From positions 323,001 to 387,000 of the forward strand of contig QANY01005285.1 in the NCBI GenBank assembly GCA_003255025.1: DNA of 64,000 bases. The letters run 5' to 3'. A program made the position numbers and the translations under genes. Below the pieces are notes generated by a model. The model had not been told where the DNA came from. It ran no database searches and saw only the letters and a program-made list of their open reading frames with translations. This document shows positions 48,361 to 60,000 of this stretch, piece by piece. Source of the DNA: Datisca glomerata. Lineage: Eukaryota > Streptophyta > Magnoliopsida > Cucurbitales > Datiscaceae. Each line of letters opens with the position of its first letter. Position 1 is the first letter of the stretch.

Positions 48361-48998
48361 TCTCTAAAATATGAATGAATTGAATACTTCTCTACAATCT
48401 CTATTACGCAACATGATGCATGTATGCAAAAAGGAAAGACGAAGTCAGAAGTGAAACAAAGGGAAAGAAAAGAAATGTCTAAATAGCGTAGGACATATAT
48501 ACATGAACAAAATTAATCATATATCATAGTTAAGCAGAATCTCTATTTCTATCAAACATTGGTCATGATATAGGCTTTAAAAACAAAATGCATGTGTGGT
48601 TGGGCTCTCAAATCTCTTAATAAGCTCTCAGGTTGTCCTCTTTATTATCCGAACGGAGTAACATGAGCCCCCAAATGATATCCTGAAATGGTCGATCTGA
48701 GTGAGAACTTTTGTGAGCCTGCACGGGAACCATAGTTCCACGAAGGCATTCCACTACTCATTCTTTCTAATCCTAAAGGGAAAGCCCCGGTATAAGGCTA
48801 GTGTATATGTGTGAAATTAGAAATTATGTAAAAAAATATACTTCGTAAAAAAAAGACTTATGTACAACTACAGGCACGAACTAGAAAAAAAAACAATGAA
48901 TCAAATAAACAAACAAATAACAATACAAAAGGATAACATATGATGGAATTTTGGCTTGACTCTCTATTGATCTAAAGATGGTTAGACCAAATTGTTTT
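48361..48998 (-). other. Ogre 5' untranslated leader
   Basis: Noncoding sequence between primer site and ORF1. No feature beyond A-rich runs. Confidence 0.6.
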
Positions 48999-49016
48999 TC
49001 CCCAGTGGAGTCGCCA
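48999..49016 (-). promoter_or_regulatory. Ogre primer-binding site
   Basis: TGGCGACTCCACTGGGGA on the minus strand, 3 bp after the LTR end. I recall this type (tRNA-Arg) as the Ogre primer site. The tRNA identity is from memory. Confidence 0.8.
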
Positions 49017-49873
49017 AGCTGTCGCAACGTGCATGCGACGTGGAGCGACGATTGAAAAATTATTTAAAAAAACAAAAAGAAATTTGGAGTCGCCACCAAT
49101 CATTTTAGAGCATGATAGGTCACACAAATTTAAAATCAAATATTTTGGTCTGCGAAAATTTAAAGTTAGTTCGGGAGTCATTTACGTGTGGGGAAGGTAT
49201 TAGCACCCCACAACGCCCATTATGAAAAATGGTTACCAAATTTAATTAAATACTATCCAAATTATTGTTTTTAAAATAATATTATAAAAATTTGATTTTG
49301 AATGTCCTATTCGGTACATTTTGCATCATAAAAATGAGCAAATAAATTACCTTCAACTGGTGGTATAAAGACCATTGAAAAATTATTTTTTAATCAAAGC
49401 GTTATTAGAGTTACTCTCCGTATCCTAAAAATAACTCCTCACCTCGGTAGTTCGAGAAATTTGGTATCTCAAAATTCTAAAGTCTGTCATCGGATTTTTT
49501 TTAGTGAAAACTAAATAAAGAAATTTACAAAATTTAAATCAAATTGTTATGGTTTTAATTTACGAGCGTCAATTCTGATGATTAAAGAATAAAATAATAA
49601 TCAGATACAACCGTGACATATGACAATAATACATAAATAAATAAGAAGAGATAACAACTATAAAAAAACAATGGAAAGGAATGTTAGAGATGATGAATAT
49701 GTATGATAAAATTTTCAAAAAGAATATGTAGGGGTGAAAATAATGAAACAAGACGTGGAATAATTAAAAATATATATAAAAATAAATTAAAACAAACCAA
49801 TAATATATACTAAAAAAATAGAAAAATAAACAAACATAAAAAACAAAAATAAAATGTAAACAACAAAAAAACA

Positions 49874-50354
49874 AAAAATCTCCAATGATTGTACGAAGAG
49901 CCTAAGGCACAGTGCCCCATTTTGTGCTACCGGCCGACATCTGGACAGGAAATGTGCTAGATGCTGGTGCGGGTCTCCCGTTCCGTCGAACATTTGGAAG
50001 TTTGGTTGAGAGAACCCTGGGGTATATGGCACGGAATCTATCCAAGCCGGATAAGGTTTGGTGATCATGCGGTTATCCTCCTCCTTTTCCTTGGCCTCTT
50101 TGACTTTTTTCTTGACTAACTAATTCATTGTTGCGAGGAGGGTTGGGCTTATGCCCCCAATTGCTCTTGCTTCGTTCGGGGCCCCCTTACTTAACATAGG
50201 GCCGCTCGCGATGGCATGTTTGGCAATGCCCTCTGCATCTCTAGTCTGCAGGAGTGGATCTTCAGCCACCCAAGATGAAACTCGAAATTGAATCATTTGG
50301 GCACACAAGGTCAGCCACCTTGCTCGGAATGGAGGTGTACGATCTAGACAAAAA
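49874..50354 (-). mobile_element. Ty3 gag fragment inside the Ogre 5' LTR
   Basis: On the minus strand two open stretches, 50308-50120 and 50068-49900, read like a Ty3 gag upstream part: IAKHAIASGPMLSKGAP and MFDGTGDPHQHLAHFLSRC. The latter is the conserved start of the gag core. Its base composition is clearly more GC-rich than the LTR around it. It occupies almost the same LTR position as the viral copy in the other LTR. No LTR or target duplication of its own is visible. Confidence 0.75.
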
Positions 50355-50440
50355 TTCTAAAAATAAAAATTTACAGAGGGTGATCCCTCTGTTAAGTGAC
50401 AAAGGGTGACGTTAGTTTTTTTAAAATTTTTTAAATTTTT

Positions 50441-50460
50441 GTTTATATATATATATATAN
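50441..50460. other. (TA)n run ending in an undetermined base (n)
   Basis: The single n at 50460 replaces about 60 bp that are present in the sister LTR (about 37404-37460), so it likely marks an assembly problem at the microsatellite. Confidence 0.7.
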
Positions 50461-51935
50461 CTATAAAAAATGCTTAATTTCATACATATTTAGCATGAGC
50501 ATGCTATTTTTTTTACTACATGGTCTATTAATTACCATTTTTTTATTTTTCACCCAATGTTAATCAAATAGAAAAAGAATGATCATAAATGGTAACTAAT
50601 TTAACCAAATGTCACTAAAAAATAAATAAATAATTTTATTTGGGATATAAATATACCATTTTTATTTTGGACTACTTAGTTCACTAATTACCATTTTTCC
50701 TTTCTTCCTTCATTTCATAGGAATGATCATGAATGGTAACTAGTTTAAACAAGTGTCACTAAAGAAAATCCATAAAACTTTCAAAATAAAATAATTTTTG
50801 TTTGGGATATAAATATACCATTTTTTTTATTTTAGACCACTTAGTTCACTAATTATCATTTTTTCTTTCTTCCTTCATTGCTAGGAATGATCATGGATGG
50901 TAACTAGTTCAAACATGTGTCACAAAAATGATGTTCAAAAATTAAAAAAGAAAAGAAAAGAAGACTTGTAAGAACATAAAAAATCAAAGCTTAAATATTT
51001 ACATAATCTTGTATAAAGATTTTACTCTCTATTTTATGCATTTTTATGTATGAGAAATTATCATAGGAGGTCATTTCATCAAATGTACACTTTCAACCCA
51101 TTAAATGGTTGATTCAAATTGAGTTAATTTTACACCCCTCAAAATGTTATCTTCATTCTCATTGATTGAGTTGATGATAAAAAAATTTCATCATCAAACT
51201 TGTAGAGAGATAAACAATATATGAAAATAAAACTTAAGATTAAAAGGAGGAGAAATGATAAAGAATGAGAAAACAAACCTATATATGGAAAATGAAACAA
51301 AAAAATATAAAATACATGAGTATGAAAAAGAGAGATGATTAATCAGAATGAACAAAATATATTGTAAGCTAAAATGTAAGAGATTTGAACTACCTTATAA
51401 AAAGAAAATGAGAAGATGGAATATGAATAGAAATGAAAACTCTCATTCTTTCTCTTTTTCACTATTTTCTCAAAACCTCTCTTTCTCTCTCTAAAATCTT
51501 TTCTCTTCCTCACTCTCCCAAATCTCCTCTTTCAATTGAATACTTCCCCTCTATTTATAGGCAAACGTAGGGCTTCACTTTCTTTATTTTAGTCTTTTTG
51601 TTGCTTGTTTTTTTATTTTTAGTCCTTGGACAAATTTTCTTATTTTTAGGCATTGGGCTATTTTCAAATCATACACATAGTCTTAGACTACTATATGGGT
51701 AAAAAAATAAAATTTATATTTTCAAAGTATTGAACCAGACAAAATACTGTATCTACATTATTTAAGAATTATTTTTTAATTAAAAAATATCATACCGAAC
51801 AACCAAAACTCATGGTTAAGTTCGATTCGGTTATTTTGACATTCACGGTTCGTTTCGGTTCAGCATATAGCCAAAACAAATGTTTCAGTTTGGTTCTATT
51901 TTAGGCCACTAACCGAAATGAACCAAACCGTGTTC

Positions 51936-52743
51936 GCCCGTATTAATAAGGATCATAATGAACGTATCTCCTACTCATAGGCCATGGGTGGTCTTGAAGC
52001 AAATATATACAAGAAGCCAGGAACATTGAGATACAATCGATGTACTCGAGCGGAGTCTGTAAACTTATAGATCATCCTGAAGGGGTAAAACTCATAGGTT
52101 GTAAATGGATTTATAAGAAAAAGAGAGGTCTGCATGGGAATGTGGAGACATTCAAAGCTAGGCTAATAGCCAAGGGCTATACCCAAAAGGAAAGTATTGA
52201 CTATGAGGATACCTTCTTGTCGGTAGCCATACTTAAATCAATATGAATCCTCATGTCCATTGTTGATCCGTGAATATGATGGGTATACTGATTTTTATTT
52301 CCAAGCAGACAGATTCTAGGTGGTCCACTTCAGGATCGGTGTTCTTCGTGAACGGTGAAACAGTTGTATGAAAAAGTATCTTGCAATCTTGCATTGCTGA
52401 TTCTACCATTGGAAGCTGAGTATGTGACAATTTATGAAGCTGTAATGGAGGTATGACTTAGAAAGTTCTTGAAAACTCTAGAAGTTGTTCCAGAAGCCGA
52501 CAAGCTCATGACACTTTATTGCGATAACAGTGGGGCTGTAGCGAATTCAATGAACCAATGAGCCACAAAACATCTTGACTAGAGAGATTGTTCAGCATGG
52601 AGATGTTGTAGTAACACACATATCGACGCTCAACAACCTAGCAGATCTATTCACGAAAACATTAAACCGTAAAGTCTTTGATGGTCATCTAGAGGGCATG
52701 GGGATATGAGATTGTACACGTCTACTTTAGTCCAAGCAGAAGA
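51936..52743 (+). pseudogene. Copia A RT start and RNase H end
   Basis: After the inserted elements, copia resumes with [20 protein letters not shown] and [19 protein letters not shown] (open 52040-52246). Then the catalytic RT core is missing, and RNase H follows: YTDFYFQADR, SGSVFFVNGE, AEYVTIYEAVME and LYCDNSGAVANSMNQ (about 52280-52560). A purine-rich AGCAGAAGA precedes LTR B. The missing part includes the YVDD box. Confidence 0.85.
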
Positions 52744-54528
52744 TTGTTGGAATTGTCCATAAAGTATGGTGTAATAACTATGAATGAGTATTTAGTTATT
52801 TCTCATACATTTTATATTACTAAATTTAATGAGTGAATACAAGTTTTTTCTATTAATTAAAGTGTTTTTATAATTTACTCAAGTCATGGAACTATTATCA
52901 TCGTAAGAAGAGTAAAGACAGAGGGGTTTTCTAGACAAACTCTTCTGAAATAGTTCAGAATATTATTCCCAGTCTTAGGATCGACTGGAAAATCGAGTCT
53001 GATTATGTCTATTAGGTTGAACCCAAAGGATGCTGGTCTTGGGACATGTGATTGGAGACTCTAACGATTTACCTAGACATGTTGTGGAACGTGTTAAATA
53101 AATCAATAACAAATTAGTTTAGAGCAAAGCCCTTTATCTAGCTCTAAATCTAATAGTTACGCCTAGAAGGATATTTTCTTAATTACCTTAATCCTGAGGT
53201 GAATACAAAACTTAACTTAGTTAGTTACAATCTTTGATATGCCAAATGAGTGAGTTTGAATTGCCGGACAATAACTTAGATGTTGGGATTGTGATTCAAT
53301 TATGTTGGAGTTGCGTAATTCAGAGATATAGAAATTCGTGGCGAGATTGTAAATGAAATAATATGACCATAAGCTTTATTGATGGGTTTGTTAATAAATT
53401 AACTTGATCAAGTAGTCGATGAAATGAATCATTGAATAAGACATGGAGAATTGTATGAGACAATTCACTGTTATGTCTTTCTTATTCACAGTAAATAAAA
53501 AAGAAATAATAATTAGAGGGGTAAAAAGCTAATTTTAATTCTCGCACTTGTTATTGATATTCACGAAGGATAATATGTTGAAATATTATGTAGACCATCG
53601 AGAGTTGATTCGGCGTCGGTCGTACGATATCATGATTAAATAAGTCAGGAATCTGCAAAGATAAATTCGTAGAGTATTTGAGTCTTATAGTTTTATTCAT
53701 GTGGGTCCACTCAGTCTATTCGGTCTTAGGAGTAGCTCACAAGGACATGAATGAAAAACAACAACAGTTGGACAAAAAACGTGTTATTGACTAAGGTATA
53801 TTTCTCGAACCTATATGTGATGGGTGTTGTCACTTAATTAGGTGAAGACCAAGTAATTAATGTTCAAATTAATTAATTGGTTACTTTCTAATTATTAGAT
53901 AATTAGTAAATAAAATTAATTAATTAATTGATAGAGATCAATTTAATTTATCAATTTAGATTGATGAATTTGGAAACAACATTGACTCTAGGGAGTTACG
54001 CAATTTTTAGCAATAGCAAATATTAGGGGATGCATTTTCAGTAATTTAACATAGAAGGGTATATATGCAAATTCTATAATTATTATATAAGGGTTAACAT
54101 TAGGGTTGCATCTCTAACCCTAACACAATGTGTGATTACACAGAGCAGAGAAAACACAGTTTCTCTCCCTCCCCCTAGTTGCCGCCGAAATACACAGAGG
54201 AGAAAGGAAAAGCTGATTTTTCTTCTCTAGTTGTTTTAAGAGTCCAAACTCAATTCCTGATATGAATCCTATGAGGTGTTGGTGTGAAGGTTGATTCGAG
54301 TTCTATGAAGAATAAAGAACAGAAAGACAATCAATAGGATTTCACTAAGTCAGAAATTCTCCAGTACAATATAAGGTATAAATCATTTCTACCTCTATTG
54401 AATACGTTTAAGTAAATATACACAATCGTAAGGATTAAATGGTTGATATGAAAAAAAGATATATTTTCCGCCCACGAACCGTTCGTGGTTCATTGTTTTT
54501 CCCTCAAATTTTAAAATCTGATCCAACA
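52744..54528 (+). repeat. Copia LTR B, shared by both units of the tandem
   Basis: 1785 bp, TGTTGGAATT to GATCCAACA, followed by an exact tRNA-Met primer site TGGTATCAGAGCC (54531-54543). It has the CCACGAAC hairpin at 54472-54488. Confidence 0.9.
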
Positions 54529-55990
54529 ATTGGTATCAGAGCCTTGGATTCTTGATTACGCATATTTAATTTTTAAACGTATGTACCGTTTGGATGTTGT
54601 GATATTGGTATATTATTTTTTATAGATTCAAAATAGTTTTGAATGTGTTTTATTAATGGATCTCGATTTATTGGCTCTAGGTGTTTTGTTTTTCAATTTT
54701 TGAATTGATGTACGCTAAAATTAAGGCATAGAATTTTATGTAATTTATTTTCTTGAAAAATTTGTATTTTTTTTAAATTCCATGTAATCCGCCGCCGCCT
54801 CAGAAAGTCATTGTCGCTGCCGTCGTCGCTATCATTTAAGCAGCCATCATCGGCCATGCCGTCGCTATCATTTTAGCTGTCGTGCCGCGCTGCTTCCTGC
54901 CCCACCGCTTGCCATCGTGACCCTGCGTGGTGGCTAGGGTTTGTAAAATCCTAGGTGATAACAATTAGAGTTTTGGAAGCCCTGTGATGTTTCACGAAAC
55001 CCTTATTCTATGTTTTATCTTTTAAAATTTGAATTTTTAATTTTAAACTGATAAAGATAATTATAAATTTCATCTTTTTATATTTTGAATTTTGAATTCA
55101 AAAGATAATTATCAATTTTATCTTTTTGTTGAATTTTTAAATTTAAAAAGGATATTTAATGGGATTATTTAATTCAGAAAATAGTTTTGTTTAATTAAAG
55201 GGTTTTGATCAAAGCTTGAAAATGTGACTGCACTGTTGTAAAGAGTTACAAATTTGATGGCACTTCCTAAAGGATAATCAGACAATTACATACTTCATGA
55301 AGACTAATACTTAAATTATTATAGTTTATTTATTATTCTTTTTATGAATTGTAATTAGAAATGAGCAAATAGGGAGGTTAATTTTGAATGAATGATTTAT
55401 TATTAATCTCGCATCATCATATAACATGACATATAGAAATAAGGATATGTCAATATCAAAATGCCATATAGTATGTACATGCATTATTATAGTTTAAATA
55501 TATGATGGGTTATTATTTAAATACAATGCAAATTTTATAAAAGTTATAAATTTTAAATTATGATCTAAATTTTATAAACGCTAATAATTTTTTAAACTTA
55601 TTTTTTCCCATTTTAAAAAAGAGTTATATTTTTTTAAAAACAACCAAAAATCTATTTTTCCCAAAACTAAGTGGGAGGGTCGTTTACGTTGAAACGTTCT
55701 CAAGGTCTCCAACGCAAACTTGATCGTGGCACGCGTAATGGTTTATATCCTCTTAGAGGTCTCCTCTTCAATGAGAGAAACTTGAGAATCGTGTCGCTTT
55801 GAGTCATCGAGTTGCTTAAAAAGCTAAAGCTTGTAAATTAATTGGTGAGGCAGGACCATTCCTAGATGGACTGTCAATTCATGGTAACATTTAAAGCTGA
55901 TGCATTGGTTAAACACTTAGACTGAAGCACATTGAAATATCTTATAGGGGCTAGTCAATGGGGCTAAGGTGACCAAAATCATTGGTGATT
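54529..55990 (+). other. Copia B leader, rest of unit deleted
   Basis: Homologous to 24671-26145, including the GC-rich triplet patch (54787-54930) and the conserved block before gag. Homology stops at ATTGGTGATT near 55990, where the last 68 bp of an LTR follow. Gag, pol and most of the LTR are gone. Confidence 0.85.
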
Positions 55991-56058
55991 TGATTTTTTG
56001 CCAATGAACCGTACGTGGTTCATTATATTTTCCTCAAATTTTAAAACCCGATCCAAGA
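55991..56058 (+). repeat. Copia LTR stub C
   Basis: Only the last part of an LTR (GAACCGTACGTGGTTCAT to GATCCAAGA). The next bases are GCAGT, the second copy of the target duplication. Confidence 0.8.
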
Positions 56059-56063
56059 GCAGT

Positions 56064-56352
56064 ATCACAAATAACTGTGCCGTTCTAATTAGGGAAGAAG
56101 AAAGAAAGCAGAAGCTCGTTTACTTTATGAGTAAGAGTCTAGTGGTGGTCAAAGCAAGGTATAAAAGAATGGAGAAATCAGTGTTAGCCGTTGTGGTTGC
56201 TACAAGGAATATGAGGCCTTATTTCCAAGCTCACAACATAAAAGTATTAACAGACTAGCCCATCACAAGTCGGTTGCCCTCACCTGAAATAAGCTGGAAA
56301 ATGGTGAAATAGGCAATTGAACTTGGCTGTACGAAATCCAATAAGAACCAAG
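56064..56352 (+). pseudogene. Ty3 RNase H fragment
   Basis: Continues the Tat relic: AVLIREEERKQKLVYFMSKS, MEKSVLAVVVATRNMRPYF and IKVLTD (56073-56258), then WAIELG-like KXAIELGCT. It is cut by LTR D at 56353. Confidence 0.87.
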
Positions 56353-58230
56353 TGTTGGAATTGTGTTCATAAAGTAAGGTGTAATAAATATTTATGAATA
56401 TTTAAATATTTCTCTGATATTTATTTATTACTAAATTTTATGAATAAATGAAAGTTTTTTTTTAGTTAAAGTGTGTTTATAATTTACTTAAGTCCTGGGA
56501 TTATTATCAGCGGAAGAAGAGTGAAGACAGATGAGTCTTCCAGACAAACTCTTCTGAAATAGTTCAGAATGTTATTCGCAGTCTAGGATTTACTGGGCAA
56601 TCGAGTCTAATTATGAGTGTTAGGTTTAACAAAAGGATGTCGGTCTTGGGGCATGGGAGTGGAGAATCTAAAGGTTGACCTAGACATGTTATGGAACATG
56701 TTGAATATACCAGTAACAAATTAGTTTAGAGCATAGTCATTTATCTAGTTCTGAATTTAATTGTTATACATTAAGGGTATCTTTCCAATTGCCTTAATCC
56801 TGAGGTGAAAACAAAATTTGACCTAATTACTTACGATCTTTGATACGTCAAATGAGTGATTTTGAATTGTCGGACAATACTTCGATTGTTGGGATCGTAA
56901 TTCAACTATGTTGGAGTTGCGTGGTTCATAGATATGAAATTCGTGGTAAGATTACAATAGCAACAATATCACCTTATGCTTTATTGATGGGTGTGTGAAT
57001 AAATAAACTGGGACTGGTACTTGATGGCATGAGTACATTGTGAACTGTATAAGACATTTCACTTATATGTTTTTCTTATTCACAGTCAATAAATGAGTTA
57101 AAAAAATAATAACTAGAGTGGTAAAATGGTAACTTTACATCCCACTCTTGTTACTGATACTCACGGAGGGTAACATCATAAAATATTTTGTAGATCGTGA
57201 AATAAATATGTTTATTTGCACCAACAGAAAATGTAGCGCACGTGAATCGAGAGTTGATTCAGCATTGGACCTATAGTGGAGTCGTAAGATGTTTGGATTA
57301 AATAGGTCAGAAATTTATAGAGATAAATTAGCCGGGTATTTGAATATCATAGTTTTATTCATGTGGGTTCATTCGGTCTCAAAAGTAGCTCATAAGGACA
57401 TGATTGAAAACTAACATCAGTTGGACCAAAAACTTATTTTGAACCAAAGTACACTTCTCGAACCCATATGTAATGGGTGTCATCACTAAATTAGTGAGGA
57501 GTAAAATTAATGTTCAAATTAATTCATTTATTATTTTTTAATTATTAGATAATCAGTAAATAAAAGAAATTAATTAATTGATAGGGATCAATTTAATTTA
57601 TCAATTTAGATTGATGAATTTGGACATAATATTGATTCTAGGAGAGATGTAAAAATTGTAGATAGCGGTGCAGAGGGAGGAGATTTTTGGCAATTTAACA
57701 TATAGGGGTATATATGTAAATTATGTTATTATTATATAAGGGATGGCATTAGGATTACATCCTTAAGATGTGTTGACATATCCATGATCAGAGTGTGTGA
57801 TTATATATAGCAGAAAAGAGTTTCTCTCTCCCCCTCATCCTTTGTTCCCGTCGAACCTATAGAGGAAGAAGAAAAAATTATCCTTTTTCTTCCTTAGTCG
57901 TTTAGATAGCTCACACTCTACTCCTAACAATATCCTTTTGAGATATGCTTCTGAATCCTACATGTGGCTGTTGGTGTAAAGATTATTTGAAGTCCTGCGG
58001 AGAACAAAGATCGTGAGACGATTAATTACATTCCACCAAATCAGATTTTCTCTGATACAAGAAGAATGTATTAAATTGGTTTTACCAATTTGAAATATGT
58101 TTATCTAAATACGCAAGATCATTGAAAAGGTTTTATATTTAATATGATTAAATGTTTATTGTGAATTTTTCCCCCATGAACTGTTCACTGTTCATTTATT
58201 TTTCATCGAATTTTAGAAGTCAATCCAACC
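56353..58230 (+). repeat. Copia LTR D
   Basis: 1878 bp, TGTTGGAATTGTGTTC to CAATCCAACC, followed by TGGTACCAGAGCC (58233-58245), a one-mismatch tRNA-Met primer site. The small open frame at 58152-58361 crosses the LTR end and is not a gene. Confidence 0.88.
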
Positions 58231-60000
58231 ATTGGTACCAGAGCCTTACGTTCTTGATTGTGCATGTTTTATGGATGGATCCCGATCGATTGGCTCTAGG
58301 TGTTTTATTTTCAATTTTAGAATTGATGTACGCCGAAATTGAGGCATATGATTTGATGTAATTTAATTTTTTCAAAATTTGTATCTTTAAATTTCATGTA
58401 AATTCGTCGTCGCAAGAAAAGTCACTGTTTGTCACTGCGATCATCGTCGTTCGTTGCCCCACGGTGCCGCATGTCATTTCTTGCCGTCACTGCTCGCCGC
58501 TGCAGGTTTCTTAATTATTGTTTTGTAAATCTTGAGATTTTGGAAACTTTTGGGTTTAGGAAACCTTGGAATTTTAGAAACTTTTGGGTTTAGAAAACCT
58601 TAGAGTTTTGGAAACTTTTGGGTTTAGAAAACCCTAAAGTTCTGGAAACCCTAGTGTGCACTAGGCCATATTGGGCTAGCATGGACCCACCAAGCCTATT
58701 GAGGTATTGGACTAAGCAAGGGTTGCTTTTGCAAATAATTTGTAAGGATTAAAGATTTGATTCTAAACTCAATACAATCCCTAAAAATTAATTTTATTTA
58801 ATTCGATAATTTTTCAACACTAATAATTAGAATTTATTTATAATTTGTTTTTTAAATAAATCAATGATTATTTTACTTGGTAATTTATTTATGAAAGTAA
58901 AAATTGTTGGAAAATTCATTTTTAATTGAAATTTGAATTTTCAAAATGGACTGAATTTTTGTAAAGAGTTACGAATTGGCGGGACTTCTTGAAGGAGAAG
59001 CAGAAAATTACAGACCCCATGAAGATTAGTATTTAAAATTATTATAATTTATTTATTATTCTTTTGTGGGTTGAAATTAGAAATGAGCTATAGAGAAGTT
59101 AATTTTTAATGGATGATTTATTATTAATCTCGTATCATCATATAACATGTCATATAAAAATAGAGATGTGCCAATATCAAAATGACATGTAGCGTGTACA
59201 TGCATCATTTTTGTTTAAATTTATAATGAGTTATAATTTAAATACAATGTGAATTTCATAAAATTTATAAACTTTAAATTGTGATTTAAATTTTATAAAA
59301 GTTTATAATTTTCAAAATTTCTTTTTTCAAATTTATGAAGAGTTATGTTTTTTTGAAAATGCAAAGAAAATCTATTTTTCTAAAAACTAAATGGGATGGC
59401 TGTTTACGTTGAAACGTTCAAAGGTCCCCAACGTAAACTTGATCGTGGCACAATTAATGGTTTAGAGCTGCCTTAGCGGTCCTCTCTTCAGTGGGAGAAG
59501 CTTGGGAATTGTGTCACTTTGAGTCATCGAGTTTCTTGAAAAGCTAAAGCTTGTAAAGGAAGTGGTGAGTTAGGACCGTTCCTAGACAGACTATTAGTTC
59601 ATATCAACCTTTAAAGTTGATGTGTTAGTTAAACACTTAAACTGAAACACATTAGAATCTTTAATAGGAGCTAGTCAATGGTACTAAGGTGACCAAAACC
59701 ACTGGTGATTGGTTAAGTTAGATGTAGTGACATCTTGAGAAGCGTTAACTAAATGAGAAAAGTCTCGATGCGATAGGAGGTAGCTCAGGTGTTGTTCTTA
59801 GATGAGACGAGCTATCGTTGTTGATCGTAACATCATTGAAGAAATATTTTTTATTGAATTTTTTAATATTTAAGTACTTGCATCATGCATCATACTTTCC
59901 TAAATGATTAAGTAATTATTTACATCTCTTTATTTTTTTTCAATAGTCATGTAATTTTCTCCACTCTCAATGATCTTAAATGTGAACAAACTTATTGGTG
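58231..60000 (+). other. Copia D untranslated leader
   Basis: Homologous to leaders A and B, with a triplet-rich patch at 58400-58505. It has its own tandem repeat at 58530-58655: about three units of 38 bp based on GAAACTTTTGGGTTTAG. That repeat is absent from A and B, which have a different minisatellite nearby. Confidence 0.75.

Larger units (their letters stand above)
28990..51757 (-). mobile_element. Ogre-like Tat Ty3 retrotransposon carrying nested insertions
   Basis: On the minus strand the order is LTR (51757-49020), primer site, extra ORF1, gag, protease, G-patch region, intron, truncated reverse transcriptase, integrase, tandem-repeat 3' region, polypurine tract, LTR (38750-28990). 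LTR ends are TGTAGATAC and CGTAACGACA or CGTTGCGACA. The 5-bp flanks TCATT (28985-28989) and TTATT (51758-51762) match at 4 of 5. An extra ORF before gag, a primer site TGGCGACTCCACTGGGGA and an intron are hallmarks of Ogre. Without the virus insert (about 7.47 kb) and gag fragment (about 0.48 kb) it spans about 14.8 kb. It lost its RT-RNase H core. Confidence 0.9.
49020..51757 (-). repeat. Ogre 5' LTR with an internal gag fragment
   Basis: Homologous to 28990-29846 and 37374-38750. It is 2738 bp, or about 2.26 kb without the fragment at 49874-50354. The palindrome region seen beside the viral copy is present here in altered form at 50364-50412 (ACAGAGGGTGATCCCTCTGT, then AGGGTGACGTTAG). The minus-strand frame 48972-49181 spans the LTR end and is chance. 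Confidence 0.88.
28702..51935. mobile_element. Small DNA-transposon-like element rich in GGTTCGGTT motifs, split by Ogre
   Basis: The left part 28702-28989 and right part 51763-51935 make an element of about 460 bp inside copia A. Copia homology stops at 28701 and resumes at about 51940 (compare 61860-61905). Ends are TAGGGGTGTTCA on the left and TGTTCGCCCGTA on the right, imperfect inverted repeats. Both halves are full of CCGAACC or GGTTCGGTT units in opposite orientations, with a (TA)n run at 28884-28915. No coding sequence is seen. The class is unproven (hAT-like ends are one option) and no clear target duplication was found. Confidence 0.6.
22940..56058 (+). mobile_element. Tandem long-LTR copia complex, target duplication GCAGT
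   Basis: The order is LTR A (22940-24670), internal A (24671-28701, then 51936-52743), LTR B (52744-54528), the first 1.46 kb of internal B (54529-55990) and a 68-bp LTR stub C (55991-56058). The direct repeat GCAGT flanks the whole complex. Internal A is split by the GGTTCGG-rich element and its Ogre cargo. LTR B is followed by an intact primer site, so it serves two units. Most of unit B has been deleted. The family also provides the LTR at 1-1125 and the element at 56353. Confidence 0.85.
20079..56352 (+). mobile_element. Tat-type Ty3 retrotransposon relic, outermost host of the nest
   Basis: The relic is in two pieces, 20079-22939 (leader, gag, protease, reverse transcriptase) and 56059-56352 (RNase H). 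They are separated by the copia complex that inserted between Tyr-Val-Ala-Val codons and the RNase H stretch. The direct repeat GCAGT at 22935-22939 and 56059-56063 marks the insertion. RNase H resumes with AVLIREEERKQKLVYFMSKS at 56073, which continues the enzyme interrupted at 22939. A further copia LTR starts at 56353, so the 3' half and integrase are not seen. Confidence 0.85.

Noticed and set aside
58530..58655. GGGTTTAG and AACCCTA motifs suggesting an interstitial telomere repeat
   Set aside because: The unit is about 38 bp with only one such heptamer each, not a 7-bp TTTAGGG array.
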